DNA of 64,000 nucleotides from Massilia terrae (GTDB lineage: Bacteria; Pseudomonadota; Gammaproteobacteria; Burkholderiales; Burkholderiaceae_D). Positions 16,302-25,354 of this stretch are shown here, in pieces (position 1 is the first letter of the stretch; each line of letters starts with the position of its first letter). The notes under the pieces were generated by a model. That model was given only the letters and a program-made list of their open reading frames with translations. It made no database searches and was not told where the DNA came from. The position numbers and the translations under genes are program-made. The stretch lies in the NCBI RefSeq assembly GCF_024753145.1, contig NZ_JANUGU010000006.1:62001-126000 (forward strand). The letters are read 5' to 3'.

Positions 16302-17840
16302 TCAGCTGTCGCTACCCGGCTTGACTGCAGGCCGGAAGTCCGAACCCGCGCGCCCCGTCGTATCGAAGGGCGCTGGTCGCCACGGATCGCCGGTGCGTTC
16401 CAGCCACGGCTCCAGTTCGCGCTTGACCAGGTCGTCGACCAGCGCCGGATTCTCGCCCGCGATGTCCTGCATCTGCAACGGATCGCGCTGGTTGTCGAAC
16501 AAGCGGTGGCGCAAAGCCTGCTTGTCGCGCCGCTCCACCACCAGCGTGTAGCGCTCGGTGCGCACGCCGCGTTTGCCGAAGGCATTGCCGCCGTATGGCA
16601 CGGCCAGGTACAACTGCGACGTGGCCGTACTGCCCTTGCCGGTGCGCACCCGTGCCGACAGGTCATCGCCCTCCACCGTGGCCGGCACCTGCTGGCCCAG
16701 TCCAAGCAGGCCCAGCATGGTCGGGTACAGGTCCGGCAGCGACATCAGCGCGTCGTCCGTACGCGGCGCGAGGGCGCCGGGCAGCCGGAACATCATGGGA
16801 ATCCGCATCGACTCCTCGTAGGGATTATTCTTGGTCGGCTCTCCGTGCGCGCCCAGGCAGCAGCCATGGTCGGAACAGAACACCACCAGCGTATTGTCGC
16901 GCTCGCCGCTGGCATCCAGCGCGTCGAGAATACGGCCGAACTGCTCGTCCACGCCACTGACCATGGCGAAATAGGCTTGCGCATGATCCGGTCCCAGGCC
17001 GCTTTCATACGCCTTGTTCCAGTCGACATTGGCCTTGGGGTTGAGCTCGCGCTTGCTTCGTCCTGTGTACAGGTCCAGGTAACGCTGCGGCACCTGGTTG
17101 TAGGGCGAATGCGGCGGGTTCATCGACACCACCAGGGCGAACGGCTTGGCGGCGTCGCGCATCTTGCCGCCTTCATTGCGCAGGAAGCGGATCGCCACCT
17201 CGGCTTCATGTTCCGGCCCCCATTGATTCACGTGGATGGGGGTGTCGCGGGTACTCTCATTGGTCCAGTACATCGGCGTCAGGTGACGGTCGAAGGTGCC
17301 GTAGGCATGCCAGAAGTCGAAGCCGTGGCGGCGCTCCGGCGGCGTCCATTCATTCCATTTCACGCCGTGCACCGGGTTGTTGTAACTGTCGACGTACGGC
17401 GCATGCGGCGCATCCAGATGCCATTTGCCGACGTAGCCGGTGGCATAGCCCCGGGCCTTGAGCACATCCGACCAGCAGTGCGCATAGCGCGACAGGTCGA
17501 TGCCGACCAGGGCGCCGTAGTCATGGCAGTTGCCCGTCATGCCGTTATGGATGGGATACTGCCCGGTCATCATCATGGCGCGGGCCGGCGTGCACAGCGG
17601 GTAATTGGACACGGCCTGGCGCATCACCACGGCTTCGCGGGCGAAGCGGTCGATGCGCGGGGTCAGGACCGGATCCATGCCCATGAATTGTTGCGCCTGG
17701 GCGCGCATTTCGTCGGGGAAGACCAGCAGCAGGTTGAGCGGGCGCCGTGGAGCATCCGCGGCATGCGGAGCATCCGCGACGCCGGCCAGGGCCGCGCCCG
17801 CCGCCAGTTGTTGAAGGAATTGACGTCGCGGGTTGGTCAT
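16302..17840 (-). CDS. Sulfatase, S1 family, Tat-exported
   Basis: A 512-residue protein from the ATG at 17840. A Tat-like signal is present (NPRRQFLQQLAAGAALAG, residues 3-20), after which FPDEMRAQ begins the alkaline-phosphatase-type fold. The formylglycine motif CTPAR (in YPLCTPARAMMMTG) is intact, with GKWHLD and SDHGCCLGAHG metal and active-site segments further on. Such enzymes hydrolyse sulfate esters after Cys is converted to formylglycine. The frame extends to a GTG at 17885 that overlaps an operator, so the Tat start is preferred. A LacI-type operator 32 bases upstream links it to the TonB receptor and GH92 gene; a sulfated glycan is the likely substrate. Confidence 0.9.
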   Translation of the reverse strand: MTNPRRQFLQQLAAGAALAGVADAPHAADAPRRPLNLLLVFPDEMRAQAQQFMGMDPVLTPRIDRFAREAVVMRQAVSNYPLCTPARAMMMTGQYPIHNGMTGNCHDYGALVGIDLSRYAHCWSDVLKARGYATGYVGKWHLDAPHAPYVDSYNNPVHGVKWNEWTPPERRHGFDFWHAYGTFDRHLTPMYWTNESTRDTPIHVNQWGPEHEAEVAIRFLRNEGGKMRDAAKPFALVVSMNPPHSPYNQVPQRYLDLYTGRSKRELNPKANVDWNKAYESGLGPDHAQAYFAMVSGVDEQFGRILDALDASGERDNTLVVFCSDHGCCLGAHGEPTKNNPYEESMRIPMMFRLPGALAPRTDDALMSLPDLYPTMLGLLGLGQQVPATVEGDDLSARVRTGKGSTATSQLYLAVPYGGNAFGKRGVRTERYTLVVERRDKQALRHRLFDNQRDPLQMQDIAGENPALVDDLVKRELEPWLERTGDPWRPAPFDTTGRAGSDFRPAVKPGSDS

Positions 17841-17871
17841 GAGGGGAGCCTGTCGGAGTGGAGTTCGTCTT

Positions 17872-17883
17872 GTTAACGTTACC
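17872..17883. promoter_or_regulatory. LacI-type operator before sulfatase
   Basis: GTTAACGTTACC, one mismatch from the perfect 13649 operator, 32 bases before the sulfatase ATG. It places the sulfatase in the same regulon as the TonB receptor. Confidence 0.7.
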
Positions 17884-17911
17884 ACCTCCGCTTTGCCCGA
17901 TCAAGCCATTT

Positions 17912-18808
17912 TCATCGCCCGCCGTCAGGCCAGATCAGCGACCGGTGCACGTTCACGCCGGCCCACGCGCCGTCACCGACCGCCAGCGACACCGAATGCG
18001 GGGCGCGCCCGACGTCACCGCAGGCGTAAGCGCCCTTGACCGACGTTTCCTTTGTGGCATCGGTCCGGAGCTGGATGCCCATCGGGGTTTCTTCGGTCTC
18101 GCAGCCCATGCTGTCGGCCAGCGAAGTGGACGGCGTGCAGCGCGGCGCCGTGAAGAAGCCCGCGAAGGCAAGACGGCGGCCGTCGGCCATCACGGCGTCG
18201 GCTGCTCCGTCGAGCCTGGCTATCCTGCCTTCCTCGATGGTGACGCCGCGGTCCCGCAATGCCCGCCGCGTGGCCGCATCGAGCTCGACGACGCCATTGG
18301 TGAGGAAAGTCACGTCGCCCCACTCCGTCAGCATTTCGGCCTGGTGGACTGAAGCCGGGCCGGTGCCGATCACGCCGATCCGGCCCTGGTCGAGTTCGTA
18401 GCCGTGGCAATACGGGCAGTGGAAGACCGCCTTTCCCCAACGCTCGGCCAGCCCCGGGATGGCAGGCAGGTCGTCCTTGACGCCGGTGGCAAACAGCAGG
18501 CGACGGCCGGAATGGCTTTCACCGTTAGCCGTGCGCACCACGAATTCATCCCGCACCCCGCTGGCCGTTTCAGCGATCCCATCGTGCCAGGTCAGCGTCG
18601 GGTACGCTTCGAGCTGCGCGCGCGCGGCCCGCGCGATCTCGCCCGGCGCGACGCCATCCTGCCCGAGGAAACCATGCGAATGGCTGGCGAACCGGTTGCG
18701 CCGTTGGCCGCCGTCGATCACGAGCACTTTCCTGCGTGCCCGCACCAGCTGGAGGGCCGCCGCCATCCCGGCGTAGCTGCCCCCGATGACGATCACGTCA
18801 TATTGCAT
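17912..18808 (-). CDS. Thioredoxin-reductase-like NAD(P)/FAD oxidoreductase
   Basis: A 298-residue protein. FAD-binding GGSYAG (9-14) follows VIVI. A redox pair occurs in HCPYCHGYE, the NAD(P)-binding segment is GVIGTGPAS, and a C-terminal FAD contact is GAYACGDVG. The size and CPYC motif match the short thioredoxin-reductase-like group rather than TrxB itself. Start chosen at 18808 behind AAGGAGG; a longer frame to 19078 only shadows the upstream gene. It overlaps the Rrf2 gene by 11 bases, so the two are co-translated. The pair is a common redox or nitrosative stress unit in which the regulator controls the reductase. Electron acceptor unknown. Confidence 0.9.
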   Translation of the reverse strand: MQYDVIVIGGSYAGMAAALQLVRARRKVLVIDGGQRRNRFASHSHGFLGQDGVAPGEIARAARAQLEAYPTLTWHDGIAETASGVRDEFVVRTANGESHSGRRLLFATGVKDDLPAIPGLAERWGKAVFHCPYCHGYELDQGRIGVIGTGPASVHQAEMLTEWGDVTFLTNGVVELDAATRRALRDRGVTIEEGRIARLDGAADAVMADGRRLAFAGFFTAPRCTPSTSLADSMGCETEETPMGIQLRTDATKETSVKGAYACGDVGRAPHSVSLAVGDGAWAGVNVHRSLIWPDGGR

Positions 18809-19253
18809 GCTTGCCTCCTTTTGAATGGCGCGCCGCGGGCCGCCGCTTGAAATCGGCAGCCAGCTCGGCAAGGGTGATGTTTTGGAACCGCTGCAGCAGC
18901 AGGGCTTCCGCTTCCGCAAACGCGTCAGCCAGCGCGGCATTGACCGCTTGTTCGACCCGGCATTCGGTCTCCTCGCTGCGGTTGCCGATGGCGAACACTG
19001 CCGGTTCGCCCAGCACCTCGTGCAGCTGGCGCAAGGTGATCGTCCCGAGGTCCACCGCGATCTGCCAGCCGCCCGCATGGCCGCGCACGGCGCTGACGAT
19101 GCCGGCGTCGCGCAGCAAGCCCATGGTGCGGCGGACTACCACCGGGTTGGTGCCGAGGCAGAGCGCAAGCTCGTCGGACGTCATCAAACCATCATGCTCC
19201 GCCATGTGGAGGAGCGCGTGGAGAACAGAAGAGAGCCGGCTATCGCGTTTCAT
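18798..19253 (-). CDS. Rrf2 family transcriptional regulator
   Basis: A 151-residue protein. The winged HTH covers about 8-70 (LSSVLHALLHMAEHDG, then TSDELALCLGTNPVVVRRTMGLLRDAG, and GGWQIAVDLGTITL). An effector helix follows with a single Cys in EETECRVEQAV. Many Rrf2 proteins hold Fe-S clusters with three Cys; only one is present in that region, so this is more like the YwnA/NsrR-lacking type that senses by thiol or small molecule. Start at 19253 is chosen because the family pattern MKRDSRLSSVLHAL begins there. The next gene overlaps it. A dyad at its own start suggests autoregulation. Confidence 0.9.
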   Translation of the reverse strand: MKRDSRLSSVLHALLHMAEHDGLMTSDELALCLGTNPVVVRRTMGLLRDAGIVSAVRGHAGGWQIAVDLGTITLRQLHEVLGEPAVFAIGNRSEETECRVEQAVNAALADAFAEAEALLLQRFQNITLAELAADFKRRPAARHSKGGKHAI

Positions 19254-19270
19254 GTAACTTATGATGTTAC
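19254..19270. promoter_or_regulatory. Rrf2 operator dyad
   Basis: GTAAC-N7-GTTAC directly upstream of the Rrf2 start codon at 19253. Its size fits an Rrf2 dimer site and its position predicts autorepression of the two-gene unit. Confidence 0.6.
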
Positions 19271-19285
19271 GTAAACGCTTGCCTG

Positions 19286-20530
19286 TCAAGCTGGATCAGC
19301 GGCCAGCGCCATCTCCGCGATTGCGGCGGCGCCGCCCTCCAGCTTCATCTTCCCGCGCAGCTGCCACAGCGCGTCCGCGGTCGCCGGTGACCGCACCTGG
19401 CGGATCGCGTGGCGGAATTCCTGGACATTGGCGTGCGGCTTGACCTGCAGGCCCGCGCCCAGCGACTGGAGCCTCTGGGCATTGTCCGGCTGGTCATGCG
19501 TCACCGGCACCATCAGCTGGGCCACGCCGGCAGCAAGCGCCTGCGCCATGGTGCCGATGCCGCCGTGATGGATCAGCAGTCCGGCGCGCGGCAGCAGCTG
19601 GTCGAAGGGCACATACGGCAAGCTCAGCACGTCGGGATGGGCGATGGGAGCGGGATCGTGCGAGACCAGCACGACACGGTAGAGTTCCGCGACGGCCGCC
19701 TCGCAGGCGCGCTTGACCCATTGCGGCCGCTCGGCCACGGCGGTGCCGGCGGTGATGACCGCGATGGATTGGCCAGCGGCGGTGAAACGCGCCAGCTCGG
19801 GCGGCAATCCACCCCGCGCCGCCGCCGGCATCACGAAGCCCGCGAACCGGCCCTGCGGCCAGTCGCTTGCTGGCTCCGCAAACCACCGCGGAAATGCATA
19901 GGCGACCTGGCCCCCGTGCACCCAGCGCGAGAAGATCCGCGACACCGGCGCCAGGCCGCGCGCCTGCCGCAAGGGATTGAGGGCGCGCTTGATGACGGGA
20001 TCGACGAAAGCCCATTCCGCCGCCGACATCGCCATCCGCCGCACCGGATAAGGCCAGGCCGGGGGAATGCTGGCGGCCGGCCAGCGCGGCGGCCGCCGGG
20101 CCGACCAGACGATCGACGGCGACAGGTGCACCGTCAGGTTGCGGAAACCGTCCAGCTCCTCGGCCAGCCGCGCCGCGGCCGCAAACGAGGAGCTGACCAG
20201 CACCGTGTCCGCCGGGTTCCATCCCTGCCGCAACTGCGTGAGTCCGGTGCGAGCCGCCTCCGCGTAGTAGCGCCACGATTCCGACAAGCCATGCCGCGCC
20301 GTCCACACCTCTGGCCGGTTGAACACATCGTCGAACACATCGTCGCCGCCGATGCTGCGATAGCTGACCGCCGGATCGCCCAGCAGCGCGCGGTAGCGGG
20401 CCGGGCCGAGCAGGGTCGTTTCCACGCCGCGCGCCGCCAGGGTGCGGGCGATTTCGATGAACGGGATGACGTCCCCGCCGCTGCCGGCAGCGCAGACGAC
20501 AGCGCGGTGTGGCGCGCAAACTGGAAGCAT
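19286..20530 (-). CDS. MGT-type glycosyltransferase (GT1 family)
   Basis: A 414-residue GT-B protein. The N-terminal Rossmann half starts with AVVCAAGSGGDVIPFIEIA (about 10-28). The donor-binding C-terminal half contains LIHHGGIGTMAQALAAGVAQLMVP and THDQPDNAQRL, the UDP-sugar signature of macrolide/sterol/rhamnosyl transferases. It would transfer a sugar to a small lipophilic acceptor. Start taken at ATG 20530 behind AAAAGGACC; the frame runs up to 20551 but has a poorer site there. It follows the MoaF-like gene by 76 bases and could be the last gene of that operon or have its own control at the palindrome upstream. Acceptor unknown; no biosynthetic cluster is adjacent. Confidence 0.85.
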   Translation of the reverse strand: MLPVCAPHRAVVCAAGSGGDVIPFIEIARTLAARGVETTLLGPARYRALLGDPAVSYRSIGGDDVFDDVFNRPEVWTARHGLSESWRYYAEAARTGLTQLRQGWNPADTVLVSSSFAAAARLAEELDGFRNLTVHLSPSIVWSARRPPRWPAASIPPAWPYPVRRMAMSAAEWAFVDPVIKRALNPLRQARGLAPVSRIFSRWVHGGQVAYAFPRWFAEPASDWPQGRFAGFVMPAAARGGLPPELARFTAAGQSIAVITAGTAVAERPQWVKRACEAAVAELYRVVLVSHDPAPIAHPDVLSLPYVPFDQLLPRAGLLIHHGGIGTMAQALAAGVAQLMVPVTHDQPDNAQRLQSLGAGLQVKPHANVQEFRHAIRQVRSPATADALWQLRGKMKLEGGAAAIAEMALAADPA

Positions 20531-20538
20531 GTTGCTGG

Positions 20539-20556
20539 TCCTTTTGATCAAAAGGA
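20539..20556. promoter_or_regulatory. Perfect 18-bp palindrome covering the glycosyltransferase ribosome site
   Basis: TCCTTTTGATCAAAAGGA reads the same on both strands and contains the Shine-Dalgarno AAAAGGA for the start at 20530. It could be an operator or an mRNA hairpin hiding the ribosome site. Confidence 0.55.
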
Positions 20557-20606
20557 TCAGCTTAAGTTCCTGATTGGCTCAGGTATTGAACAAAAGCGAC
20601 GTGCGC

Positions 20607-20930
20607 TCAGGCCTGCAGCTGTGACAGCGGTCCGTGCATCCGGTGGAAGCCCAGGTCGGCCGCCGTGAAGAAGGCCTGCGAGCGCCCTCGGATGAAATCA
20701 TCGATATGCACGACGGTCGCGCCATCGGCCTCCTGCCACGAGATCGCGTAGATGCCCTCGCTCACCAGGTGCCACTGGATGCGCGCCTCGCCGTGCGCGC
20801 CCGCGTAGGGACCGGCGACGATGGCGTACTGGATCGTTTCGCCATCTTCGGAATAGATGTTATGCGCCGACAGGCCGTCGTAATCGACGCGGAAACTACG
20901 CCCCGCAAACAGCGGTTTCTGGGTGTTCAT
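20607..20930 (-). CDS. MoaF-like domain protein
   Basis: A 107-residue protein of the MoaF N-terminal (lipocalin-like) type: FRVDYDGLSAHNIYSEDG, then HLVSEGIYAISWQEADGATVVHIDDF, and FHRMHGPL at the C-terminus. MoaF proteins are linked to aromatic monoamine metabolism, but this short single-domain form is usually found beside oxidoreductases and its ligand is not known. Start set at 20930 (MNTQKPLFAGRSF), which overlaps the upstream monooxygenase gene by 35 bases; a longer frame only shadows that gene. Probably the fourth gene of the MFS/AKR/LLM operon. Confidence 0.8.
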   Translation of the reverse strand: MNTQKPLFAGRSFRVDYDGLSAHNIYSEDGETIQYAIVAGPYAGAHGEARIQWHLVSEGIYAISWQEADGATVVHIDDFIRGRSQAFFTAADLGFHRMHGPLSQLQA

Positions 20931-21873
20931 CAGATTGCTCCAGTGTGGATGTTGCATGGAAAAGCGGCAGCACGTGCTCCGCGATTTCATGGAAGGTGTC
21001 GTCAAGCGGACGCTGGTTGCGCCGGAAATGCAAGCCGACATGATCGACGCCGGCGGCGCGCAAGGCATGCAGTTCGTCGATCAGCGCGTTGCGGCCGCCG
21101 CGAAAGCCGAAGCGCCAGCGCTGTATCGGCTCGTCGGCGCGCTCGGCCAGGTCGAGGTGGATGAAGCTGGCGTAGGGCTTGGCACCAGCCACCGCGCGCC
21201 AGGCGGCGACGCGGCGCAGATGGTCGGCCGGCGTGCCCGGATAGGCGAGGCAACCGTCCATGTGCTCGCCCACCCAAGCCGGGCTCTGCTGGGCCAGCCC
21301 CGCGACCAGCAGCGGCAGCGGCGCATCCATCCGCGGCAGCACGCTCAAGCCCGAAGGCAGCCCGGATTGCGCGCCATAGAGCAGCAGCGCCACCTGCTCG
21401 CGGAAGTTCGCGCCGCGGCCCTCGAAATCGCGGCCGAACAGGGGATATTCCACCGGCCGGTCGCCACTGGCCACGCCCATCAGCAGGCGGTTGCCGCTCA
21501 GGCGCTGCACCGTCGCCGCCGATTTCAGCGTGAGCAGCGGCTCGCGGATCGGCAGCACCACGGCGGCCGTGCCGAGCAGGATGTCGCGCGTGATGCCGGC
21601 CAGGAAGCCGAGGTAGGAAAACACCTCGAACACCTGGGCCGCATCGCCGAAGGACGGGTCGTACACCGGCACGTCGCGCACCCACAGCGCGCGAAAGCCG
21701 AGCCGGTCTGCCAGCTGCGCCAGTTCGGCGTGGCGGCGCAGGTCGGGCTCGCCGGGCAGGCGGGCCGACTGGCGCCGTGCCTGCTCGGCGGCCGGCGTCC
21801 AGTCATTGTCGAGCGGGGCCTCGATGCCGATGCTGAAGCCTCCGGCGCTCAGGCGAGCCAGCGAAGCGTTCAT
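20896..21873 (-). CDS. LLM-class flavin-dependent oxidoreductase (luciferase-like)
   Basis: A 325-residue TIM-barrel protein of the bacterial luciferase-like family. Segments LAQLADRLGFRALWVRDVP, ILLGTAAVVLPIREPLLTLKSAATVQRLSGNRLLMGV and FGRDFEGRGANFRE are characteristic. Enzymes of this class oxidise small substrates using FMNH2 or F420. It lies 13 bases after the aldo-keto reductase gene and overlaps the MoaF-like gene, so it is inside a four-gene operon with an MFS transporter. The ATG at 21873 follows AAGGGGGAG. Together the genes look like a detoxification or catabolic set for a small organic molecule. Confidence 0.88.
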   Translation of the reverse strand: MNASLARLSAGGFSIGIEAPLDNDWTPAAEQARRQSARLPGEPDLRRHAELAQLADRLGFRALWVRDVPVYDPSFGDAAQVFEVFSYLGFLAGITRDILLGTAAVVLPIREPLLTLKSAATVQRLSGNRLLMGVASGDRPVEYPLFGRDFEGRGANFREQVALLLYGAQSGLPSGLSVLPRMDAPLPLLVAGLAQQSPAWVGEHMDGCLAYPGTPADHLRRVAAWRAVAGAKPYASFIHLDLAERADEPIQRWRFGFRGGRNALIDELHALRAAGVDHVGLHFRRNQRPLDDTFHEIAEHVLPLFHATSTLEQSDEHPETAVCGA

Positions 21874-21886
21874 GGCAGGCTCCCCC

Positions 21887-22693
21887 TTAGTCCCACACCG
21901 GGGCCAGGCCCTCGGGGCTGACTTCGCGGCCGTTGCGGTCCAGGGCGGCGATCAGGGCCATGTCCTCGGCATCCAGCTTCAGCGCGCGCGCCAGCAGGTT
22001 GCTGGCCAGGTTCTCGCGCCGGGTCGAGGACGGAATCACCGAATAGCCCAGCTGCAGCGCCCAGGCCAGCGCCACTTGCGCCACCGTGGCCTGGTGCTTG
22101 TCGGCGATTGTCGCCAGCACCGGGTCCTTCAGCACCTTGCCGTAAGCCAGCGTCATGTACGAGGTCACGGCGATGCCCTGCTCCTTGAGGAAGGCGGTCA
22201 GCTTGCGGCCCTGCAGGTAGGGGCTCAGCTCGATCTGGTTGGTGGCGATCTCGTCCTTGCCGACCACGGCGATCGCCTGTTTGGTCAGCTCGATGTTGAA
22301 GTTCGAGATGCCGATCTGGCGCGCCAGGCCCAGCTGCCTGGCTTCGGCCAGCGCTTCCATGTACTCGGGCAGCTCGACGCCGTTGCCGGGCGCCGGCCAA
22401 TGGATCAGCAGCAGGTCCACGTAGTCCGTGCGCAGTTTCTCCAGGCTGTCGCGCAGGCTGGGCACCAGCTGCGACCTGGCGTAGTTCGCGGTCCAGATCT
22501 TGGTGGTCAGGAACAGCTCGGAGCGCTTCACGCCGCTGTCGGCGACGGCCTGGCCGACTTCCGCCTCGTTGCCGTAAATCTGGGCCGTGTCGACGGCGCG
22601 ATAGCCCAGGTCCAGCGCGTTACGCACTGAATCGATGACGGTCTGGCCGCTCAGGCGGAAGGTGCCGACGCCAAAAGAAGGGATGTTACGCAT
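21887..22693 (-). CDS. dkgB: Aldo/keto reductase, 2,5-diketo-D-gluconate reductase B type
   Basis: A 268-residue aldo-keto reductase very like DkgB. The catalytic tetrad region is seen in [19 protein letters not shown] (Asp and Tyr), TTKIW (Lys) and LLLIHWP (His). GISNFNIEL and [11 protein letters not shown] near the end bind NADPH. DkgB reduces 2,5-diketogluconate and also methylglyoxal and other aldehydes. Start at 22693 behind AAGGAG; the frame continues to 22726 without a better site. It follows the MFS gene by 14 bases. Since E. coli DkgB is quite general, the actual substrate is probably whatever the MFS protein moves. Confidence 0.9.
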   Translation of the reverse strand: MRNIPSFGVGTFRLSGQTVIDSVRNALDLGYRAVDTAQIYGNEAEVGQAVADSGVKRSELFLTTKIWTANYARSQLVPSLRDSLEKLRTDYVDLLLIHWPAPGNGVELPEYMEALAEARQLGLARQIGISNFNIELTKQAIAVVGKDEIATNQIELSPYLQGRKLTAFLKEQGIAVTSYMTLAYGKVLKDPVLATIADKHQATVAQVALAWALQLGYSVIPSSTRRENLASNLLARALKLDAEDMALIAALDRNGREVSPEGLAPVWD

Positions 22694-22707
22694 GAAAAAC
22701 TCCTTGG

Positions 22708-23880
22708 TTAGATGGAAGAAGAGCAAGCTGTGACCCGCTGGCGGCCGGCGTTGCCGAGCCAGACCAGGCCCAGGCCGCCGGCGGCCAGCGCCGCGCCGAC
22801 CAGCGGCACGGCGGCATAGCCCAGCCCCTGGCCGATCACGAAGCCGCCGAGGGCCGCGCCGACCGCATTGCCGAGGTTGAAGGCGCCGACGTTGACCGAC
22901 GAGGCCAAGCCTGGCGCCTGGGCCGCTGCCTGCATCACGCGCATCTGTACCGGCGGCACGATGCCGAAGGCGGCGGCGCCCCAGACCACCATGCCGATGG
23001 CCGCGCCGACATGGCTGGTCAGCAGCAGCGGCAGCAGGACCATGACGAGGGCCAGTGCGCCAAGGATCAGCTTGGTGGCGCCATCCAGCGACCAGTCCGC
23101 CAGCCGGCCGCCGAGGCTGTTACCGATCGTGAAGCCAATGCCGATCAGCACCAGCGCGAAGGCGACGAAGCCCGGGCTGGCGTGGGTGATGTCGGCCAGC
23201 ATCGGCGCCACGTAGGTGTACAGCGCAAACATGGCGCCCGAGCCCAGCACGGTGGTGCCCATGGCCAGCAGCACTTCGCGGCGCGTCAGCACCTGCAACT
23301 CGCGGCGCACGTCCGGCCGCGCGCCCGGCTCGCCCTTGGGCAGGGCCAGCCACAACGCGGCGATGGTGATCAGGCCCAGCATGGCGGTGCCGCCGAAGGC
23401 CAGGCGCCAGCCCAGCTGCTGGCCGATCCAGGTCGCCGCCGGCACGCCGCCGATATTGGCCACGGTTAGGCCCATGAACATCGCGGCGATGGCGCTGGCC
23501 TGTTTCTCTTTCGGCACGACGCTGGCCGCCACCACCGCGCCGATGCCGAAGAAGGCGCCGTGGTTGAGGCTGGTGATGAGACGCGACAGCAGCAAGGTCG
23601 TGTAGCTGGGCGCGAAGGCCGACAGCAGGTTGCCGGCGGTGAAGATGAGCATCAGCGACATCAGGGCCGCGCGCTTGCCGAAGCGGCTGAACAGCAAGGT
23701 CATCACTGGCGCGCCGGCCATCACGCCGACCGCATAGGCCGACACCAGCATGCCGGCGGTCGGAATGCTGACCTTGACGCCGTCGGCGATCACCGGCAGC
23801 AGGCCCATGGGGGTAAATTCGGTGGTGCCGATGGCAAACGCGCCGATGGCCAAGGCCCATAAAGCAGCGGAGGATTTCAT
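22708..23880 (-). CDS. MFS transporter, sugar-efflux/AraJ-like DHA1 type
   Basis: A 390-residue protein with 12 predicted membrane helices. The first helix reads [27 protein letters not shown], the hallmark of the AraJ/YdhP arabinose-efflux-like group, and the helix 2-3 loop motif is [11 protein letters not shown]. It exports sugars or drugs by proton antiport. First gene of the operon with dkgB-like, LLM and MoaF-like genes, and divergent from a LysR gene, which probably regulates it. The ATG at 23880 is behind AAGGAGAAG. Confidence 0.9.
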   Translation of the reverse strand: MKSSAALWALAIGAFAIGTTEFTPMGLLPVIADGVKVSIPTAGMLVSAYAVGVMAGAPVMTLLFSRFGKRAALMSLMLIFTAGNLLSAFAPSYTTLLLSRLITSLNHGAFFGIGAVVAASVVPKEKQASAIAAMFMGLTVANIGGVPAATWIGQQLGWRLAFGGTAMLGLITIAALWLALPKGEPGARPDVRRELQVLTRREVLLAMGTTVLGSGAMFALYTYVAPMLADITHASPGFVAFALVLIGIGFTIGNSLGGRLADWSLDGATKLILGALALVMVLLPLLLTSHVGAAIGMVVWGAAAFGIVPPVQMRVMQAAAQAPGLASSVNVGAFNLGNAVGAALGGFVIGQGLGYAAVPLVGAALAAGGLGLVWLGNAGRQRVTACSSSI

Positions 23881-23940
23881 TGAAGCTTCTCCTTGAAGGA
23901 ATCCGGTTTTTCGATGGATTCCATTGTCCTTGGTTTATAT

Positions 23941-23967
23941 TTGCGGATTAAGATAGGTATCCGCCAA
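23941..23967. promoter_or_regulatory. LysR-type operator between MFS operon and LysR gene
   Basis: Inverted arms TTGCGGAT and ATCCGCCAA separated by 10 bases, in the 110-bp divergent intergenic region. They are likely bound by the adjacent LysR protein. Confidence 0.55.
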
Positions 23968-23990
23968 AGACTTTTGATCCCAATGCAATA

Positions 23991-24893
23991 ATGAAGACCA
24001 CCCTTGATGAATTGCAGGCCTTCGTGGCCGTGGTGGACACGGGTTCGCTCACCGCCGCGTCCGAACTGCTCGGGCTGACCATTTCGGCCACCAGCCGCGC
24101 GCTGGGCCGGCTGGAGGAAAAGCTGCAGACCACCCTGCTGCGCCGGACCACGCGGCGGCTGGAGCTGACCGAGGAAGGCGGCACTTTCCTGGCGCATGCG
24201 CGCGCCATCCTGGATTCCGTCGACGCCGCCGAGGAGCAGATGGCGGCCCGGCGCATGCGTCCCGCCGGGCGCCTGCGGGTCGACGCCGCCACGCCCTTCA
24301 TGCTGCATGTGCTGGTGCCGCTGATCGACGGCTTCCGCGTCCGCTTTCCGGAGGTGGAGCTGGAGCTGAACTCGAACGAAGGCATCACCGACCTGATCGA
24401 AAAGCGCACCGACGTCGCGTTTCGCATCGGCGTGCTGAAGGATTCGACCTTGCACGCGCGCCACGTCGGCACCAGCCGCGTGCGGGTGCTGGCCAGCCCG
24501 GCCTACCTCAAGCGCCACGGCACACCGGCCGAGCCGGCCGAGCTTGGGCAGCACGTGCTGCTCGGCTTCACCCAGCCCGAGTCGCTGAACGACTGGCCGC
24601 TGCACGAGGCCGACGGCAGCACCACGCACATCCGCCCGACCATCGCCTCGTCCAGCGGCGAGACGCTGCGCCAGATGGCGCTGGCGGGACTGGGCATCGT
24701 CTGCCTGTCGGATTTCATGACGCGCGAGGACCGCCGCAGCGGTTCACTGGTGCAGTTGTTCCCGGAGCAAACGGTGGACGTGCGCCAGCCGGTCAACGCG
24801 GTCTACTACCGCAACACCGCGCTGGCCGCGCGCATCACTTGCTTCGTGGATTATGTGGTGGAGGTGCTGGGCAAGCGGCCCTTCGAGGGCTGA
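23991..24893 (+). CDS. LysR family transcriptional regulator
   Basis: A 300-residue LysR protein. HTH residues about 1-60 read LDELQAFVAVVDTGSLTAASELLGLTISATSRAL; the effector domain starts near GRLRVDAATPFMLHVLVPLI and ends with VYYRNTALAARITCFVDYVVEVLG. It is divergently transcribed from the MFS/AKR/LLM/MoaF operon across 110 bases with a clear dyad, so it is the likely activator or repressor of that operon. No clear ribosome site, but the ATG fits the family start. Confidence 0.9.
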   Translation: MKTTLDELQAFVAVVDTGSLTAASELLGLTISATSRALGRLEEKLQTTLLRRTTRRLELTEEGGTFLAHARAILDSVDAAEEQMAARRMRPAGRLRVDAATPFMLHVLVPLIDGFRVRFPEVELELNSNEGITDLIEKRTDVAFRIGVLKDSTLHARHVGTSRVRVLASPAYLKRHGTPAEPAELGQHVLLGFTQPESLNDWPLHEADGSTTHIRPTIASSSGETLRQMALAGLGIVCLSDFMTREDRRSGSLVQLFPEQTVDVRQPVNAVYYRNTALAARITCFVDYVVEVLGKRPFEG

Positions 24894-24908
24894 TGCCAGG
24901 GGGCGGTG

Positions 24909-25352
24909 TCAGGCCCGCCGTTCCAGCAGCGCCTTGAGACGGGCAAGGTCGGCGCGGTTCGCGCGCCGCATGGCGAAGGACATCAGCGGCGTCATCAGCT
25001 TCGAGAAGCCGCGCGGTTCGCCGCGGTTACGCAAGCGCATGCGGGTCGCGTTGTCGCCGGTGGACTCCCAGGTGTAGATGGTCTCCATCGGGAACGGGCC
25101 CTGTGCCGTGCGCATCCGCAGGCGCTCGCCCGGAACGAACTCGACGATTTCATAGGTGTAGGCCAGTCGCTTCCCGAGGAAATGCGCGATGAAGGCGATG
25201 CAGGAACCGATGCGCAGGGGCCGGTCCGATTGCCACTCGACCGATTTGATGTTCACGTACCAGGCAGGCGCGTTGTCGGGATCCGAGGCATAGGCGGCGA
25301 CTTCGCTGCGCGGCCGTGCGATCACGGTTTCAGTCAGCACGTCGACGCTCAT
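24909..25352 (-). CDS. SRPBCC (START-like) family protein
   Basis: A 147-residue protein of the polyketide-cyclase/START-like fold. It opens with [31 protein letters not shown], the usual first strand and helix, and continues through [32 protein letters not shown], ending in a long amphipathic helix ([16 protein letters not shown]). Such proteins bind hydrophobic ligands in a cavity. Start at 25352, chosen since a longer frame only shadows the upstream gene. It begins 2 bases after the GDCCVxC gene stop, so the two form a pair, and it converges on the LysR gene at 24893. Function unknown. Confidence 0.85.
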   Translation of the reverse strand: MSVDVLTETVIARPRSEVAAYASDPDNAPAWYVNIKSVEWQSDRPLRIGSCIAFIAHFLGKRLAYTYEIVEFVPGERLRMRTAQGPFPMETIYTWESTGDNATRMRLRNRGEPRGFSKLMTPLMSFAMRRANRADLARLKALLERRA

Positions 25353-25354
25353 GG

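Noticed and set aside
16227..17876. A 549-codon plus-strand frame
   Set aside because: Shadow of the Tat-exported sulfatase; His/Arg-rich without domains.
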